DNA of 5,887 nucleotides from a bacterium (GCA_021811115.1 JAJZPP010000050.1:1-5887); one strand, 5' to 3'. Counted from the first letter of the stretch, positions 1 to 5,887 are shown. Program-made: numbers and translations. The notes: a model not told the origin generated them from the sequence alone.

Positions 1-459
1 TAAGGCAGAGAGGCAAACTCTTTTCGAGACATCGGTTTCCATCCGGCTTCCGTCTCTTGAACCAGTTGTACACGGCCTGGAATAGTGGATGTATGTTCCT
101 CGCTAATCTTCCATTCCATCCGAATGGTTTTGAGGGTGCGCAGTAGAATGCCGCAATAGGGCCCTGAACCACTCCCTGCCCGGGCACTGGGTAATGTGGC
201 ATGGATGCGGTTGTACAGCGGCTGCAGGTGAGACGTGGCTGCGATATTCAGAAAAATCATGAGTATGATGCCGTAGAGTGGTTTTTGATCGCTGATGAGG
301 GAGTGGTCCTCAGGAGAAAGGGGGCCGAAGTAGCTGCTACCAAGGGCATTTTCAAGAAGAGCGAGAAGAGGGTTTTGGACTGGAGCCTCGACGAGGAACC
401 GACAGTGGTGTATCGCCTCCTTTGGTCTGACTTCCTTGAACATTTCTTGTGATATATCC
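1..459 (-). pseudogene. Frameshifted continuation of the hypothetical gene, cut by the left edge
   Basis: In the frame one base ahead of the 352-1497 frame, the minus strand is open from 572 to the window edge with no stop. From about 459 down it reads as normal protein: DISQEMFKEVRPKEAIHHC, then APVQNPLLALLENALGSSYF, a hydrophobic helix LYGIILMIFLNIA, later GPYCGILLRTLKTIRMEWK and near the edge EAGWKPMSRKEFASLP. Removing one A from the coding-strand run AAAA (plus-strand TTTT, 460-463) joins the two frames smoothly as ADLISLLTKDISQEM. About 152 residues lie in this part and its stop is outside the window. It may be a true pseudogene mutation, a sequencing or assembly error, or (least likely) a separate small gene starting at the ATG at 443, which has no good ribosome-binding site. 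No function is recognised. Confidence 0.65.
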
Positions 460-1497
460 TTTTGTGAGAAGAGAGATGAGATCTGCCACAAACCGGTGCA
501 GCTCCATGATCTGGCGTTGGCTGAGAAGAGAGTTTGGGCAACAGTTGGTTGCGTGATTTTGTCTCCAGAACGTCAGGCAAGAAGCCACCACGGCACTCCG
601 TGCTTCAACCGCCTGTACGGGCTGATTCTGCGAACGGAGGAGTGTCGCATTGACGGCTCGAGAACCCAGCGTATTTCCGGGTAGAGGGGGGATGTTCTCA
701 ATGGCTGCGATCACATCTGGTTGGTTTTGGAGTTGCTGCGCCATATAGGCCATGTGTTTTTCCAGGCTGTCGCGGTTCTGAGGGGGTGATAGGAGCGCAT
801 CGAGTAGCTTTGGTATAAGGCCGACGTTGATACGCCCAGAGGGAAGCACGAGGAGTTCTGCCATACTGAGGGGAAGAAGCCTGGCGCGCAGATAGCCTCG
901 ATAGTAGATGCCCGAGTAAGAAGATGCCTCGATACGACCTCTCAATCGTTCCCTGAACGCTTGTATGAAGTCCTGAAACTTTGCATCGACATCTGTGCAG
1001 AATGCGGAAGGGGAGGAGGTATCGAACCGATCTTCTGCCAGGAGGAGGATTTGAGCTGAAAGGAGAGGCGCCTGGTCGAAGGAGAGCGACTTTGACACAA
1101 GAAGACCGTGGAAGAGGAGTCGAAGTGAATCGTGGTGTCCTGCAGAGGCTATGGCGGTTACATTGGCAACAAAGGGTGTGAAACCATTTTTGGATGTGTG
1201 ACCCTCAAAGGGAGGCTGGAGGGGAGGAGCGATCAGTTGAAGTAATTGGTCTAAAACGAGCGAGGTGTGTGCAGGAAGCTTTTCCAACAATGATTCGACA
1301 AAGCGTGTGTGAGAGACTCGTGAGGCGGTGAGTGAGGGTGGATTGGGAGGGGGGAGGTTTTCGAGCAGAGTCTGTTGCGCGAGGAGCGCATCTTTATAGG
1401 GGGTTGCTGATTGGGGGAGGGGCGTTTCGCTTATTCGTAATTGGGCAAAAGAATCAGAAAGTTCCCCGTCTGTCGGAACTTTTTTTGATGTAGACAT
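352..1497 (-). CDS. Hypothetical protein, reading frame interrupted near its 3' end
   Basis: I do not recognise this 381-codon frame. The start at 1497 (MSTSKKVPTDGELSDSF) follows a good predicted promoter, but the ribosome-binding site is weak (GAAG about 17 bases upstream). The N-terminus is Pro/Ser/Leu-rich (about 20-110) with no signal peptide or clear membrane segment. The middle is helical and Leu-rich, with SYSGIYYRGYLRARLLPLS near 193-211 and a Gln/Asn-rich stretch LEKHMAYMAQQLQNQ near 245-259. A conserved-looking block, FWRQNHATNCCPNSLLSQ, lies around 309-326. From about residue 345 the translation turns into unconvincing Ser/Pro/Arg-rich sequence ending in TGA at 352, while a neighbouring frame reads on as good protein. 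The last 35 or so residues are therefore probably an artefact of a frameshift, and the real product continues past the left edge. The Cys in NCCP could be a papain-type nucleophile, but this is speculation. Confidence 0.7.
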   Translation of the reverse strand: MSTSKKVPTDGELSDSFAQLRISETPLPQSATPYKDALLAQQTLLENLPPPNPPSLTASRVSHTRFVESLLEKLPAHTSLVLDQLLQLIAPPLQPPFEGHTSKNGFTPFVANVTAIASAGHHDSLRLLFHGLLVSKSLSFDQAPLLSAQILLLAEDRFDTSSPSAFCTDVDAKFQDFIQAFRERLRGRIEASSYSGIYYRGYLRARLLPLSMAELLVLPSGRINVGLIPKLLDALLSPPQNRDSLEKHMAYMAQQLQNQPDVIAAIENIPPLPGNTLGSRAVNATLLRSQNQPVQAVEARSAVVASCLTFWRQNHATNCCPNSLLSQRQIMELHRFVADLISLLTKGYITRNVQGSQTKGGDTPLSVPRRGSSPKPSSRSS

Positions 1498-1533
1498 AAC
1501 AGTATTATTAGCTTCATATTTGTATGCGCGTTG

Positions 1534-1563
1534 ATTATAAAGTAAATTATAATATTATGTCAT
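1534..1563 (-). promoter_or_regulatory. Predicted sigma70-type promoter of the unrecognised gene
   Basis: The minus strand has ATGACA (1563-1558, five of six to TTGACA), an 18-base spacer and a perfect TATAAT (1539-1534). It begins directly after the ATPase stop codon, in the most A+T-rich stretch of the window. Transcription would start near 1527, giving a leader of about 30 bases before the ATG at 1497. A second TATAAT lies at 1551-1546 but lacks an equally good -35 box. Confidence 0.55.
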
Positions 1564-2736
1564 TTATAAATTTTTTTTCGGTGCGCCGAAGATTTTATTA
1601 CAAACTAAAGAACAGTCCTTGAGGGCAAGAACAGTGTTTTTGCTATCGAGAGGAAAGGTTTCCTCAATGGGGGTGACGATGAACAGGTGGTCCAATTCCA
1701 GAGAGGAGCGAGCGCTTTCCATCGACTTCGTTTTTTTGGGTTGATCGGTGCATTTGAACTCGAATCCAAGCCGCGCCCCCTTGTATTCCAGGAACAAGTC
1801 GATTTCTGCCTCTTGGTGTGTCGACCAGAAGTAACAATGTTCCGGACGCATGCCCAAAGCTTTGGTTACTTCCTCCAAGGCAAATCCTTCCCACGAGGCT
1901 CCTCTTCGCATATCGAGAGTGAGCTGTTCAAAATCAGCAATCCCGTAAAGCTGGTGGAGCAACCCCGAATCGCGAATGTAGAGCTTTGGCGATTTCACTA
2001 ACCTCTTCCCATGGTTGTTATGCCACGGAGAGAGCAGTCGGATCAAAAACGTCCCTTCAAGAAGCGCAAGATAGTTTTTAAGCGTAGGAGCGGATATGTC
2101 GAGAAACTGAGCCATGCGAGCATAGTTTATCACAGTTCCGTGGGACTGCGCGAGCATGGCCCACAGGCGCATAATGCGCTGGGGTGGCAAGAGCATGCCG
2201 AAGGAGGCGAGGTCTCGTTCGAAGTAGGTCTGCATGTACACCTCTCTCCATCTCATGCTCGCCTGATCGGACGAGGCAAGAAACGACCTTGGGAATCCCC
2301 CGCGAGTCCACAGTTTTTGTTGGTCACAGGTTTCAGAGAGTTGAAATGGTGTGATGTTCAGGTATGAAATGCGCCCCGCCAATGTTTCTGAACTCTGTTG
2401 CAGCAAATCCCGAGATGCGCTTCCCAGTATTAAGAATTTGATCTTTTTATTGTCGACGATGACGCGCATATATGGAAAAAGGTCTGGTCGTCTTTGGATT
2501 TCGTCAATGATGATAAGGCCGTCGAGAGGCTCCAGGGTGAGTTTTGGATTTTCTAGCTTGGCTAAGTCCGTGTAGTCTTCGAGGTCAAAATAGTGGACCT
2601 TTCCAGGGAATTTTTTTGCGAACTGGTGGGCAACAGTCGTTTTTCCAGCTTGACGTGGTCCTAAGAGCGCGCAAACGGGGACAATCTCTAAGTCTTGTGT
2701 AATTTGGTGTAAAAAGGATTCCCGGAGAATTTCCAT
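1564..2736 (-). CDS. AAA ATPase with C-terminal DUF4143 domain
   Basis: This 390-residue protein is of the AAA_14 plus DUF4143 type, a widespread family of P-loop ATPases with no settled function, common in intracellular bacteria, archaea and Bacteroidetes. It has Walker A GPRQAGKT (26-33), Walker B LIIIDEIQ (74-81), a sensor-like strand ILGSAS (103-108) and the family motif RGGFPRSF (145-152). A helical winged-helix-like middle follows (about 185-235). The DUF4143 end has SWEGFALEEV (281-290), EIDLFLE (311-317) and GFEFKCT (324-330), a pattern like a PD-(D/E)XK nuclease fold with D313, E326 and K328; whether it cuts DNA is unknown. Length and motifs are complete, so it looks intact. It is separated from pdhC by 334 bases with its own ribosome-binding site, so it is probably not part of the pdh operon. 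Such genes are often accessory and moved between species, and no link to PDH is implied. Confidence 0.92.
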   Translation of the reverse strand: MEILRESFLHQITQDLEIVPVCALLGPRQAGKTTVAHQFAKKFPGKVHYFDLEDYTDLAKLENPKLTLEPLDGLIIIDEIQRRPDLFPYMRVIVDNKKIKFLILGSASRDLLQQSSETLAGRISYLNITPFQLSETCDQQKLWTRGGFPRSFLASSDQASMRWREVYMQTYFERDLASFGMLLPPQRIMRLWAMLAQSHGTVINYARMAQFLDISAPTLKNYLALLEGTFLIRLLSPWHNNHGKRLVKSPKLYIRDSGLLHQLYGIADFEQLTLDMRRGASWEGFALEEVTKALGMRPEHCYFWSTHQEAEIDLFLEYKGARLGFEFKCTDQPKKTKSMESARSSLELDHLFIVTPIEETFPLDSKNTVLALKDCSLVCNKIFGAPKKNL

Positions 2737-2744
2737 AGTGATGG

Positions 2745-2750
2745 TCCTTT
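2745..2750 (-). promoter_or_regulatory. Ribosome-binding site of the ATPase gene
   Basis: AAAGGA on the minus strand lies 8 bases before the ATG at 2736 and supports that start. Confidence 0.65.
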
Positions 2751-2775
2751 GTAAAAGGCTCTTTAGCTATATTGA

Positions 2776-2804
2776 AACATAATTGAGTTTTTTTTGCATG
2801 AAAA
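2776..2804 (-). promoter_or_regulatory. Weak candidate promoter of the ATPase gene
   Basis: The minus strand has TTTTCA (2804-2799), 17 bases, then TATGTT (2781-2776). Each box matches the sigma70 consensus at four of six positions. The -35 box lies in one arm of the inverted repeat at 2795-2833. Other -10-like words nearby (for example TATAGC at 2771-2766) are not better supported. Confidence 0.25.
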
Positions 2805-2833
2805 ACCGTAAATTACTTTCTGTTTTTCATGCA
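2795..2833. repeat. Perfect 12-bp inverted repeat upstream of the ATPase gene
   Basis: TGCATGAAAAAC (2795-2806) and GTTTTTCATGCA (2822-2833) are exact reverse complements separated by 15 bases. On neither strand is the hairpin followed by a T run: the T run at 2787-2795 precedes it on the plus strand and becomes a trailing A run on the minus strand. A Rho-independent terminator is therefore unlikely. It lies about 60-100 bases upstream of the ATPase ATG and covers the -35 of a weak promoter candidate, so an operator or a folded leader is more plausible. Confidence 0.6.
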
Positions 2834-2916
2834 TTCTTCATGTTGGTGTCATAACACAATGGGCACAACATCGTTCAGAGAGAAGAGCTCTCGAGGGGTC
2901 AGCCCCCAATTCTTCT

Positions 2917-2934
2917 AAATAAGTGGACTTATTT
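2917..2934. repeat. 18-base palindrome in the spacer
   Basis: AAATAAGT, then GG, then ACTTATTT make perfect 8-base arms around a 2-base centre. The flanks (TCT before, TTAGA after) nearly continue the symmetry with two extra bases. As RNA it could make a 7-bp A+T-rich stem with a 4-base loop, which is weak. It may be a protein-binding site or chance. Confidence 0.4.
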
Positions 2935-3001
2935 TTAGACATGGCAAGAACGCAGTTCTGGTGAGAAGCTTCCCATGAGCCAGTTTTTTTTCTTTTCATC
3001 A

Positions 3002-3045
3002 GCGCAGAGGCTAGCGCCAAAAGAGAGGCGCAGAGAACGCAGAGA
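3002..3045. repeat. Short direct repeats of (G/A)CGCAGAG(A)
   Basis: GCGCAGAG occurs at 3002-3009 and 3028-3035, and ACGCAGAG at 3037-3044. The last two form a 9-base tandem: GCGCAGAGA (3028-3036) followed directly by ACGCAGAGA (3037-3045). Between the first and second copies is a small inverted repeat, GCGCC (3014-3018) and GGCGC (3027-3031). From memory, CGCAGAGA-rich stretches like this recur between genes in many unrelated bacterial genomes as dispersed repeats; that was not checked here. It sits 26 bases past the pdhC stop. Confidence 0.5.
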
Positions 3046-3070
3046 AAATGGCTAAATAGTAAGGCGAATT

Positions 3071-4222
3071 TCAGCTGGGAGCGGTTTCCAACAGCTCTTT
3101 GAGTCGTTTCAAAAAGGCGGCGCCATCTGAGCCGTCGACCGCCCTGTGGTCCACCGACAGCGTCAGCTTGAGTACCTTACCAGGTGCCACGCCGCCTCCC
3201 TTGAAGATGGGAGCATCCAGGATAGCGCCGACGCCCAAAATAGCCACCTGAGGAGGGTTGATGATGGCAAAAAACTCATCCACGCCATACATGCCTAAAT
3301 TTGAGATAGTGAAAGCCCCTCCAGTGTACTCGTTGGGTTGAAGCTTGCCAGCTCTCGCTCGTTCGGCAAGCGCCTTCACTTCGCTGGAAATTTGCTTCAA
3401 GGGTTTCGTCTCGGCCGCCCAGACAATCGGCGTGATAAGCCCTCCTGGAATGGAGACGGCTACCGATATGTCAGCGTGCGCATGGTGTTGGATGGTCTGT
3501 TGTTCCGGCAGGAAACTACTCCGAATCGTGGGGTATTCCATTAACGCTTTGGCAACCGATTGGATAATGCAATCATTGATCGTGATCGACTCCCCAGCAG
3601 CTTTTAGTTTCTCTCGAAAAGCAAGCAGGCGGCCTGCTTCGACCTGAATGCTCGCGTAAAAATGAGGAATGGTAGCCTTGGCTTGCTGCAAATTCTTGGC
3701 GATCGCTTGTCGCATCGGTGTGAGCCGCTCCATCGCTTCAAGAGTAGGCTGAGCGGTAACTTTTTCCAGGTCCCGGCTCATGATGCGGCCGCTAGGACCG
3801 GTTCCTGTTATGGTTGAAAGGGAGATTCCTTTTTGGGCTGCTAGCTTGCGAGCCAGAGGGGAGGCGGCAATGCGCCCAGAGGGCTCGGGTGTTGGCTGAA
3901 CTGTCGGCCTTGGCTGGGCGATTGCAACCTGGGGCTGTGCTACGGCTTGGGGTTCGGCGGAAAACCCTTCGATGGATTCATTTTGTTCGGTGGAAAAAAT
4001 GGCGATCGGTTTGCCTACTTCTGCCTGCTCTCCTTCTGCGACGATAATGGCGCGAAGCCAGCCTGGATCCAGCGCGTGGTGTTCGATCGTCGCCTTATCA
4101 GTAGTGATCTCAACGACCAAATCATCCGCCTGTACAAAATCTCCAACCTTCTTATGCCATTTCGCAATGGTTCCGTCGGTCATCGTAGGGGATAGTTTGG
4201 GCATGGTAAACGCAAAAGGCAT
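3071..4222 (-). CDS. pdhC: Pyruvate dehydrogenase E2 component (dihydrolipoamide acetyltransferase)
   Basis: E2 forms the core of the complex and moves the acetyl group from its lipoyl arm to CoA. The 383-residue protein has three parts. A single N-terminal lipoyl domain (about 1-78) has the lipoylation lysine K43 in EITTDKAT. A Pro/Ala/Gln-rich linker (about 88-116) leads to a peripheral-subunit-binding domain (about 118-154, SPLARKLAAQKGI and GTGPSGRIMSRDL) that should hold E1 or E3. The C-terminal acyltransferase domain (about 165-381) has TISNLGMYG and the active-site motif SVDHRAVDG with H359 and D363. One lipoyl domain is typical of many bacteria, against two or three in enterics and mammals. 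It starts 9 bases after the pdhB stop with a strong ribosome-binding site and is the last gene of the operon. A branched-chain or 2-oxoglutarate E2 is possible on domains alone, but the E1 neighbours argue for pyruvate. Confidence 0.95.
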   Translation of the reverse strand: MPFAFTMPKLSPTMTDGTIAKWHKKVGDFVQADDLVVEITTDKATIEHHALDPGWLRAIIVAEGEQAEVGKPIAIFSTEQNESIEGFSAEPQAVAQPQVAIAQPRPTVQPTPEPSGRIAASPLARKLAAQKGISLSTITGTGPSGRIMSRDLEKVTAQPTLEAMERLTPMRQAIAKNLQQAKATIPHFYASIQVEAGRLLAFREKLKAAGESITINDCIIQSVAKALMEYPTIRSSFLPEQQTIQHHAHADISVAVSIPGGLITPIVWAAETKPLKQISSEVKALAERARAGKLQPNEYTGGAFTISNLGMYGVDEFFAIINPPQVAILGVGAILDAPIFKGGGVAPGKVLKLTLSVDHRAVDGSDGAAFLKRLKELLETAPS

Positions 4223-4227
4223 ACGCT

Positions 4228-4234
4228 CTCCTTA
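4228..4234 (-). promoter_or_regulatory. Ribosome-binding site of pdhC fused to the pdhB stop codon
   Basis: The minus strand reads TAAGGAG, where TAA is the pdhB stop and AAGGAG is a near-ideal Shine-Dalgarno core. It is followed by the 5-base spacer AGCGT and the pdhC ATG. Termination on pdhB would leave the ribosome at the pdhC start, which fits coupled synthesis of E1 beta and E2. Confidence 0.8.
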
Positions 4235-5206
4235 CTGAATTGTCTCTTTGACTGTTGCTATGACACGGGCGGCATGTGGAAGGGTTTCTGCTTCGAGTAC
4301 CTTTGAGTATGGCATGGGGGTCTCTCTCTGAGCCACTCTTCTCACTGGACCATCCAACTCATCAAGACACTCGTTTTGAACTCTGAAGGCCACCTCGCTT
4401 CCAATCCCCCCAAACAGATGCCCCTCTTCCACAGTGACGCAGAAGTGAGTTTTTCTGATGGAAGAGGCGATCGTCTCCATATCGAGCGGTTTGACCGTCC
4501 TAAGATCTACCACTTCGGCAGAAACGCCCTCTTGACTCAGCTGAACAGCCGCTTCGAGGCACACTTTCACCATCCGTCCGTGGCAGACAAGAGTAATGTT
4601 GGTGCCCTCTCGCTTGATATCCGCCTTCCCAATGGGGATAAGATACTCTTCCGTCGGAATCTCCATTTTATCCCCGTAGAGCAGCTCCGATTCGAGGAAC
4701 AGAACAGGGTTTCCACACCGCAGGGCCGACTTCAACAACCCCTTCGCATCGTACGCATTGGACGGGCAGAGGATGTAGAGGCCTGGAAAATTAGAATAGG
4801 CTGCTTCGACAGAGTGGGAGTGCTGGCTCGAGACTTGGGCTGCCGCTCCGTTGGGGCCGCGGAAGACGACCGGAACTGAGAACCGTCCGCCCGACATGTA
4901 ATGGATCTTAGAGGCGTGAGAAATAATTTGATCAAAGGCGACAAAGGAGAAGTTAAAACTCATGAACTCGACGATGGGGCGCAAGCCGGTCATGGCGGCA
5001 CCCACAGCAAGCCCTGAAAAGGTTGCCTCAGAGATAGGGGCGTCGATGACCCGTTTGGGGCCATACTTGTCGAGTAGCCCTTTGGTTACTTTGTAGGGTC
5101 CATTATAGTACCCCACCTCTTCGCCGACAATGAAGACTCGTTCATCTAACGCCATCTCTTCATCGACAGCTTGGCGAATTGCCTCGCGCATTTCAACTAG
5201 TTGCAT
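4232..5206 (-). CDS. pdhB: Pyruvate dehydrogenase E1 component, beta subunit
   Basis: This is the partner of E1 alpha in the alpha2-beta2 E1 enzyme; the beta chain supplies the thiamine-diphosphate pyrimidine-binding side of the active site. The 324 residues match the usual family length of about 325. The N-terminal half has GEEVGYYNGPYKVTKGL (about 28-44), PISEATFSG (58-66), whose E60 aligns with the glutamate that activates the cofactor, FMSFNFSFVAFDQI (81-94), and RGPNGAAAQVSSQHSHS (116-132) with the conserved H129. The C-terminal transketolase domain carries VDLRTVKPLD and VEEGH. The start at 5206 is preceded by AAGGA at a 9-base spacing inside the end of pdhA. The AAQVS-QHSH-VE wording is, from memory, closer to chlamydial E1 beta than to proteobacterial versions, but this was not searched. 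No residue expected from the family appears to be missing. Confidence 0.96.
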   Translation of the reverse strand: MQLVEMREAIRQAVDEEMALDERVFIVGEEVGYYNGPYKVTKGLLDKYGPKRVIDAPISEATFSGLAVGAAMTGLRPIVEFMSFNFSFVAFDQIISHASKIHYMSGGRFSVPVVFRGPNGAAAQVSSQHSHSVEAAYSNFPGLYILCPSNAYDAKGLLKSALRCGNPVLFLESELLYGDKMEIPTEEYLIPIGKADIKREGTNITLVCHGRMVKVCLEAAVQLSQEGVSAEVVDLRTVKPLDMETIASSIRKTHFCVTVEEGHLFGGIGSEVAFRVQNECLDELDGPVRRVAQRETPMPYSKVLEAETLPHAARVIATVKETIQ

Positions 5207-5887
5207 ACAAAAACATCCTTCTCAAGCTCTTGTGGATCAGGCCATGGATCGCTGTCTGCCTGCTTTACCGCCTCAACAACTCTCTCGCGGCACTCTGACT
5301 CCATCTGCTTCATACTCTCTTCAGTGAGAATTCCCAGTTTGAGGCAGTAATTTTTCATCAGGATGATTGGATCCTGTTCTAGGATCGCTTTGACTTCGTC
5401 CTTAGAACGATAGAGGCCTGGATCTGAAATGGAATGGCCGCGGAACCGTTCCGTAATACATTCGATAAGAATGGGTTTCCTTGTGGCGAGCATGTGTTGG
5501 TGGGCCTCGCGAAAGCCGGCGTAGCAATTTAAGAGGTCCATTCCGTTGAGCCTGAAAAACTCCATTCCATACGCTGCAGCCACCTTCTCGGGAAAGTTTT
5601 TGTAGTTGGCCATTGTTCGACACAGCGGCGTGCCCATGCTCCACTTATTATTCTCGAGGACGTACAGGCAGGGAAGCTCCCACATCGAGGCGATGTTGAG
5701 CGATTCGTGGAAGACGCCGTTGGCGACAGCGCCATCGCCGAAGAAGCAGACGGAAATCTCATCTTTGGCATTGGTGTACTTGCAGGTAAAGGCGGCCCCA
5801 GTGGCTATGGGAAGGTGTCCTGTTACGATGGCGAATCCTCCCAGCATCCTCTTGCTGAACATGTGCATCGAACCTCCCCGTCCACAG
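5197..5887 (-). CDS. pdhA: Pyruvate dehydrogenase E1 component, alpha subunit (5' end outside window)
   Basis: E1 alpha pairs with E1 beta to decarboxylate pyruvate on thiamine diphosphate and reductively acetylate the lipoyl arm of E2, in the cytoplasm. About 229 C-terminal residues are visible. The frame is open through the right edge: the bases before the first in-window ATG (5868) encode CGRGGS, completing the family signature GRGGSMHMFS, so that ATG is not the start. The thiamine-diphosphate motif is present, with GDGAVANG at visible residues 50-57 and its closing ENN at 78-80. The conserved loop RFRGHSISDPGLYRS follows at about 147-161; in mammals this region carries the regulatory phosphorylation serines. 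The gene ends with TAG at 5197-5199, overlapping the pdhB start by 10 bases, which implies translational coupling. Other 2-oxo acid or acetoin dehydrogenase alpha subunits look similar, but the loop sequence and the partner genes favour pyruvate. Confidence 0.95.
   Translation of the reverse strand, partial: CGRGGSMHMFSKRMLGGFAIVTGHLPIATGAAFTCKYTNAKDEISVCFFGDGAVANGVFHESLNIASMWELPCLYVLENNKWSMGTPLCRTMANYKNFPEKVAAAYGMEFFRLNGMDLLNCYAGFREAHQHMLATRKPILIECITERFRGHSISDPGLYRSKDEVKAILEQDPIILMKNYCLKLGILTEESMKQMESECRERVVEAVKQADSDPWPDPQELEKDVFVCN
5216..5220 (-). promoter_or_regulatory. Ribosome-binding site of pdhB
   Basis: AAGGA on the minus strand (in the context GAGAAGGATG) lies 9 bases before the pdhB ATG and inside the last codons of pdhA. 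It supports the start at 5206 and translational coupling of the two E1 subunits. Confidence 0.7.

Larger units (their letters stand above)
2737..3070. other. Spacer between pdhC and the ATPase gene, no convincing gene
   Basis: These 334 bases contain no ORF that I accept. A 60-codon minus-strand frame (2838-3020) has no clear ribosome-binding site and reads like random sequence. Listed separately are an imperfect CGCAGAGA repeat next to the pdhC stop, a palindrome at 2917-2934, a possible coding remnant at 2849-2911 and a perfect inverted repeat at 2795-2833. Homopolymer runs occur at 2984-2991 and 2787-2795 (T on the plus strand). On the minus strand these are A runs, so they do not make Rho-independent terminators for pdhC. 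The composition is more A+T-rich towards the ATPase end. Confidence 0.7.

Noticed and set aside
201..452. Plus-strand 83-codon ORF
   Set aside because: It lies opposite the minus-strand continuation of the hypothetical gene, has no clear ribosome-binding site and shows no recognisable motif.
257..580. Minus-strand 107-codon ORF in the third frame
   Set aside because: The translation is Ser/Arg-rich and not protein-like; the other two minus-strand frames explain the region together through one frameshift.
1577..1590. Small hairpin TTCGG-TGCG-CCGAA at the ATPase 3' end
   Set aside because: On the minus strand it is followed by As, not Ts, and it lies in codons; it does not qualify as a terminator for the ATPase.
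2958..2996. Plus-strand CTGG...CCAG stem followed by eight Ts, terminator-like
   Set aside because: The stem is only about 4-5 bp around a long loop, and there is no plus-strand gene upstream that would need it.
2838..3020. 60-codon minus-strand ORF in the spacer
   Set aside because: No good ribosome-binding site, no motif, and it runs through repeats and palindromes; it is more likely a chance frame.
4376..4879. 167-codon plus-strand ORF inside pdhB
   Set aside because: It is antisense to a clear E1 beta gene and its translation matches no known family pattern; a shadow ORF.
5197..5868. pdhA starting at the ATG at 5868
   Set aside because: The upstream codons in the same frame complete the conserved GRGGSMH motif, so the gene continues beyond the right edge.

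Overview
The window is a bacterial chromosome segment in which every supported gene lies on the minus strand, so transcription runs from high to low coordinates. In that order it holds the 3' part of pdhA (cut by the right edge), pdhB, pdhC, a spacer of about 330 bases, an AAA ATPase of the AAA_14/DUF4143 type, an A+T-rich promoter region, and a long unrecognised gene. The last gene changes reading frame and runs off the left edge.

The three pdh genes encode E1 alpha, E1 beta and E2 of a pyruvate dehydrogenase complex with the split, heterotetrameric (alpha2-beta2) E1 found in mitochondria, alphaproteobacteria, Gram-positives and Chlamydiae. They are tightly coupled: pdhA and pdhB overlap by 10 bases, and pdhB and pdhC are 9 bases apart with the pdhC ribosome-binding site fused to the pdhB stop codon. 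E1 decarboxylates pyruvate on thiamine diphosphate, and E2 takes the acetyl group on its single lipoyl arm and passes it to CoA. No E3 (lipoamide dehydrogenase) gene is present in the window. From memory, the E1 beta sequence and the gene order resemble Chlamydiae (possibly an environmental, amoeba- or arthropod-associated lineage). This is a moderate-confidence guess made without any database search.

The spacer between pdhC and the ATPase has no convincing gene. It holds a short CGCAGAGA-type repeat just after pdhC, a small palindrome, a possible protein-coding remnant, and a perfect 12-bp inverted repeat just upstream of the ATPase gene that overlaps a weak promoter candidate. The ATPase has Walker A and B motifs and a degenerate nuclease-like C-terminus, as usual for this mobile, patchily distributed family. 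Downstream of it, a good sigma70-type promoter precedes the unrecognised gene. That gene's first frame stops at 352, but another frame that reads as good protein is open from 572 to the window edge. The simplest explanation is one extra base in the TTTT run at 460-463 (AAAA on the coding strand), so the locus is either a pseudogene or carries a sequencing error.

I see no RNA gene, CRISPR array, complete insertion sequence or clearly novel multi-gene system. The most unusual points are the frameshifted orphan gene and the inverted repeat at the ATPase promoter.
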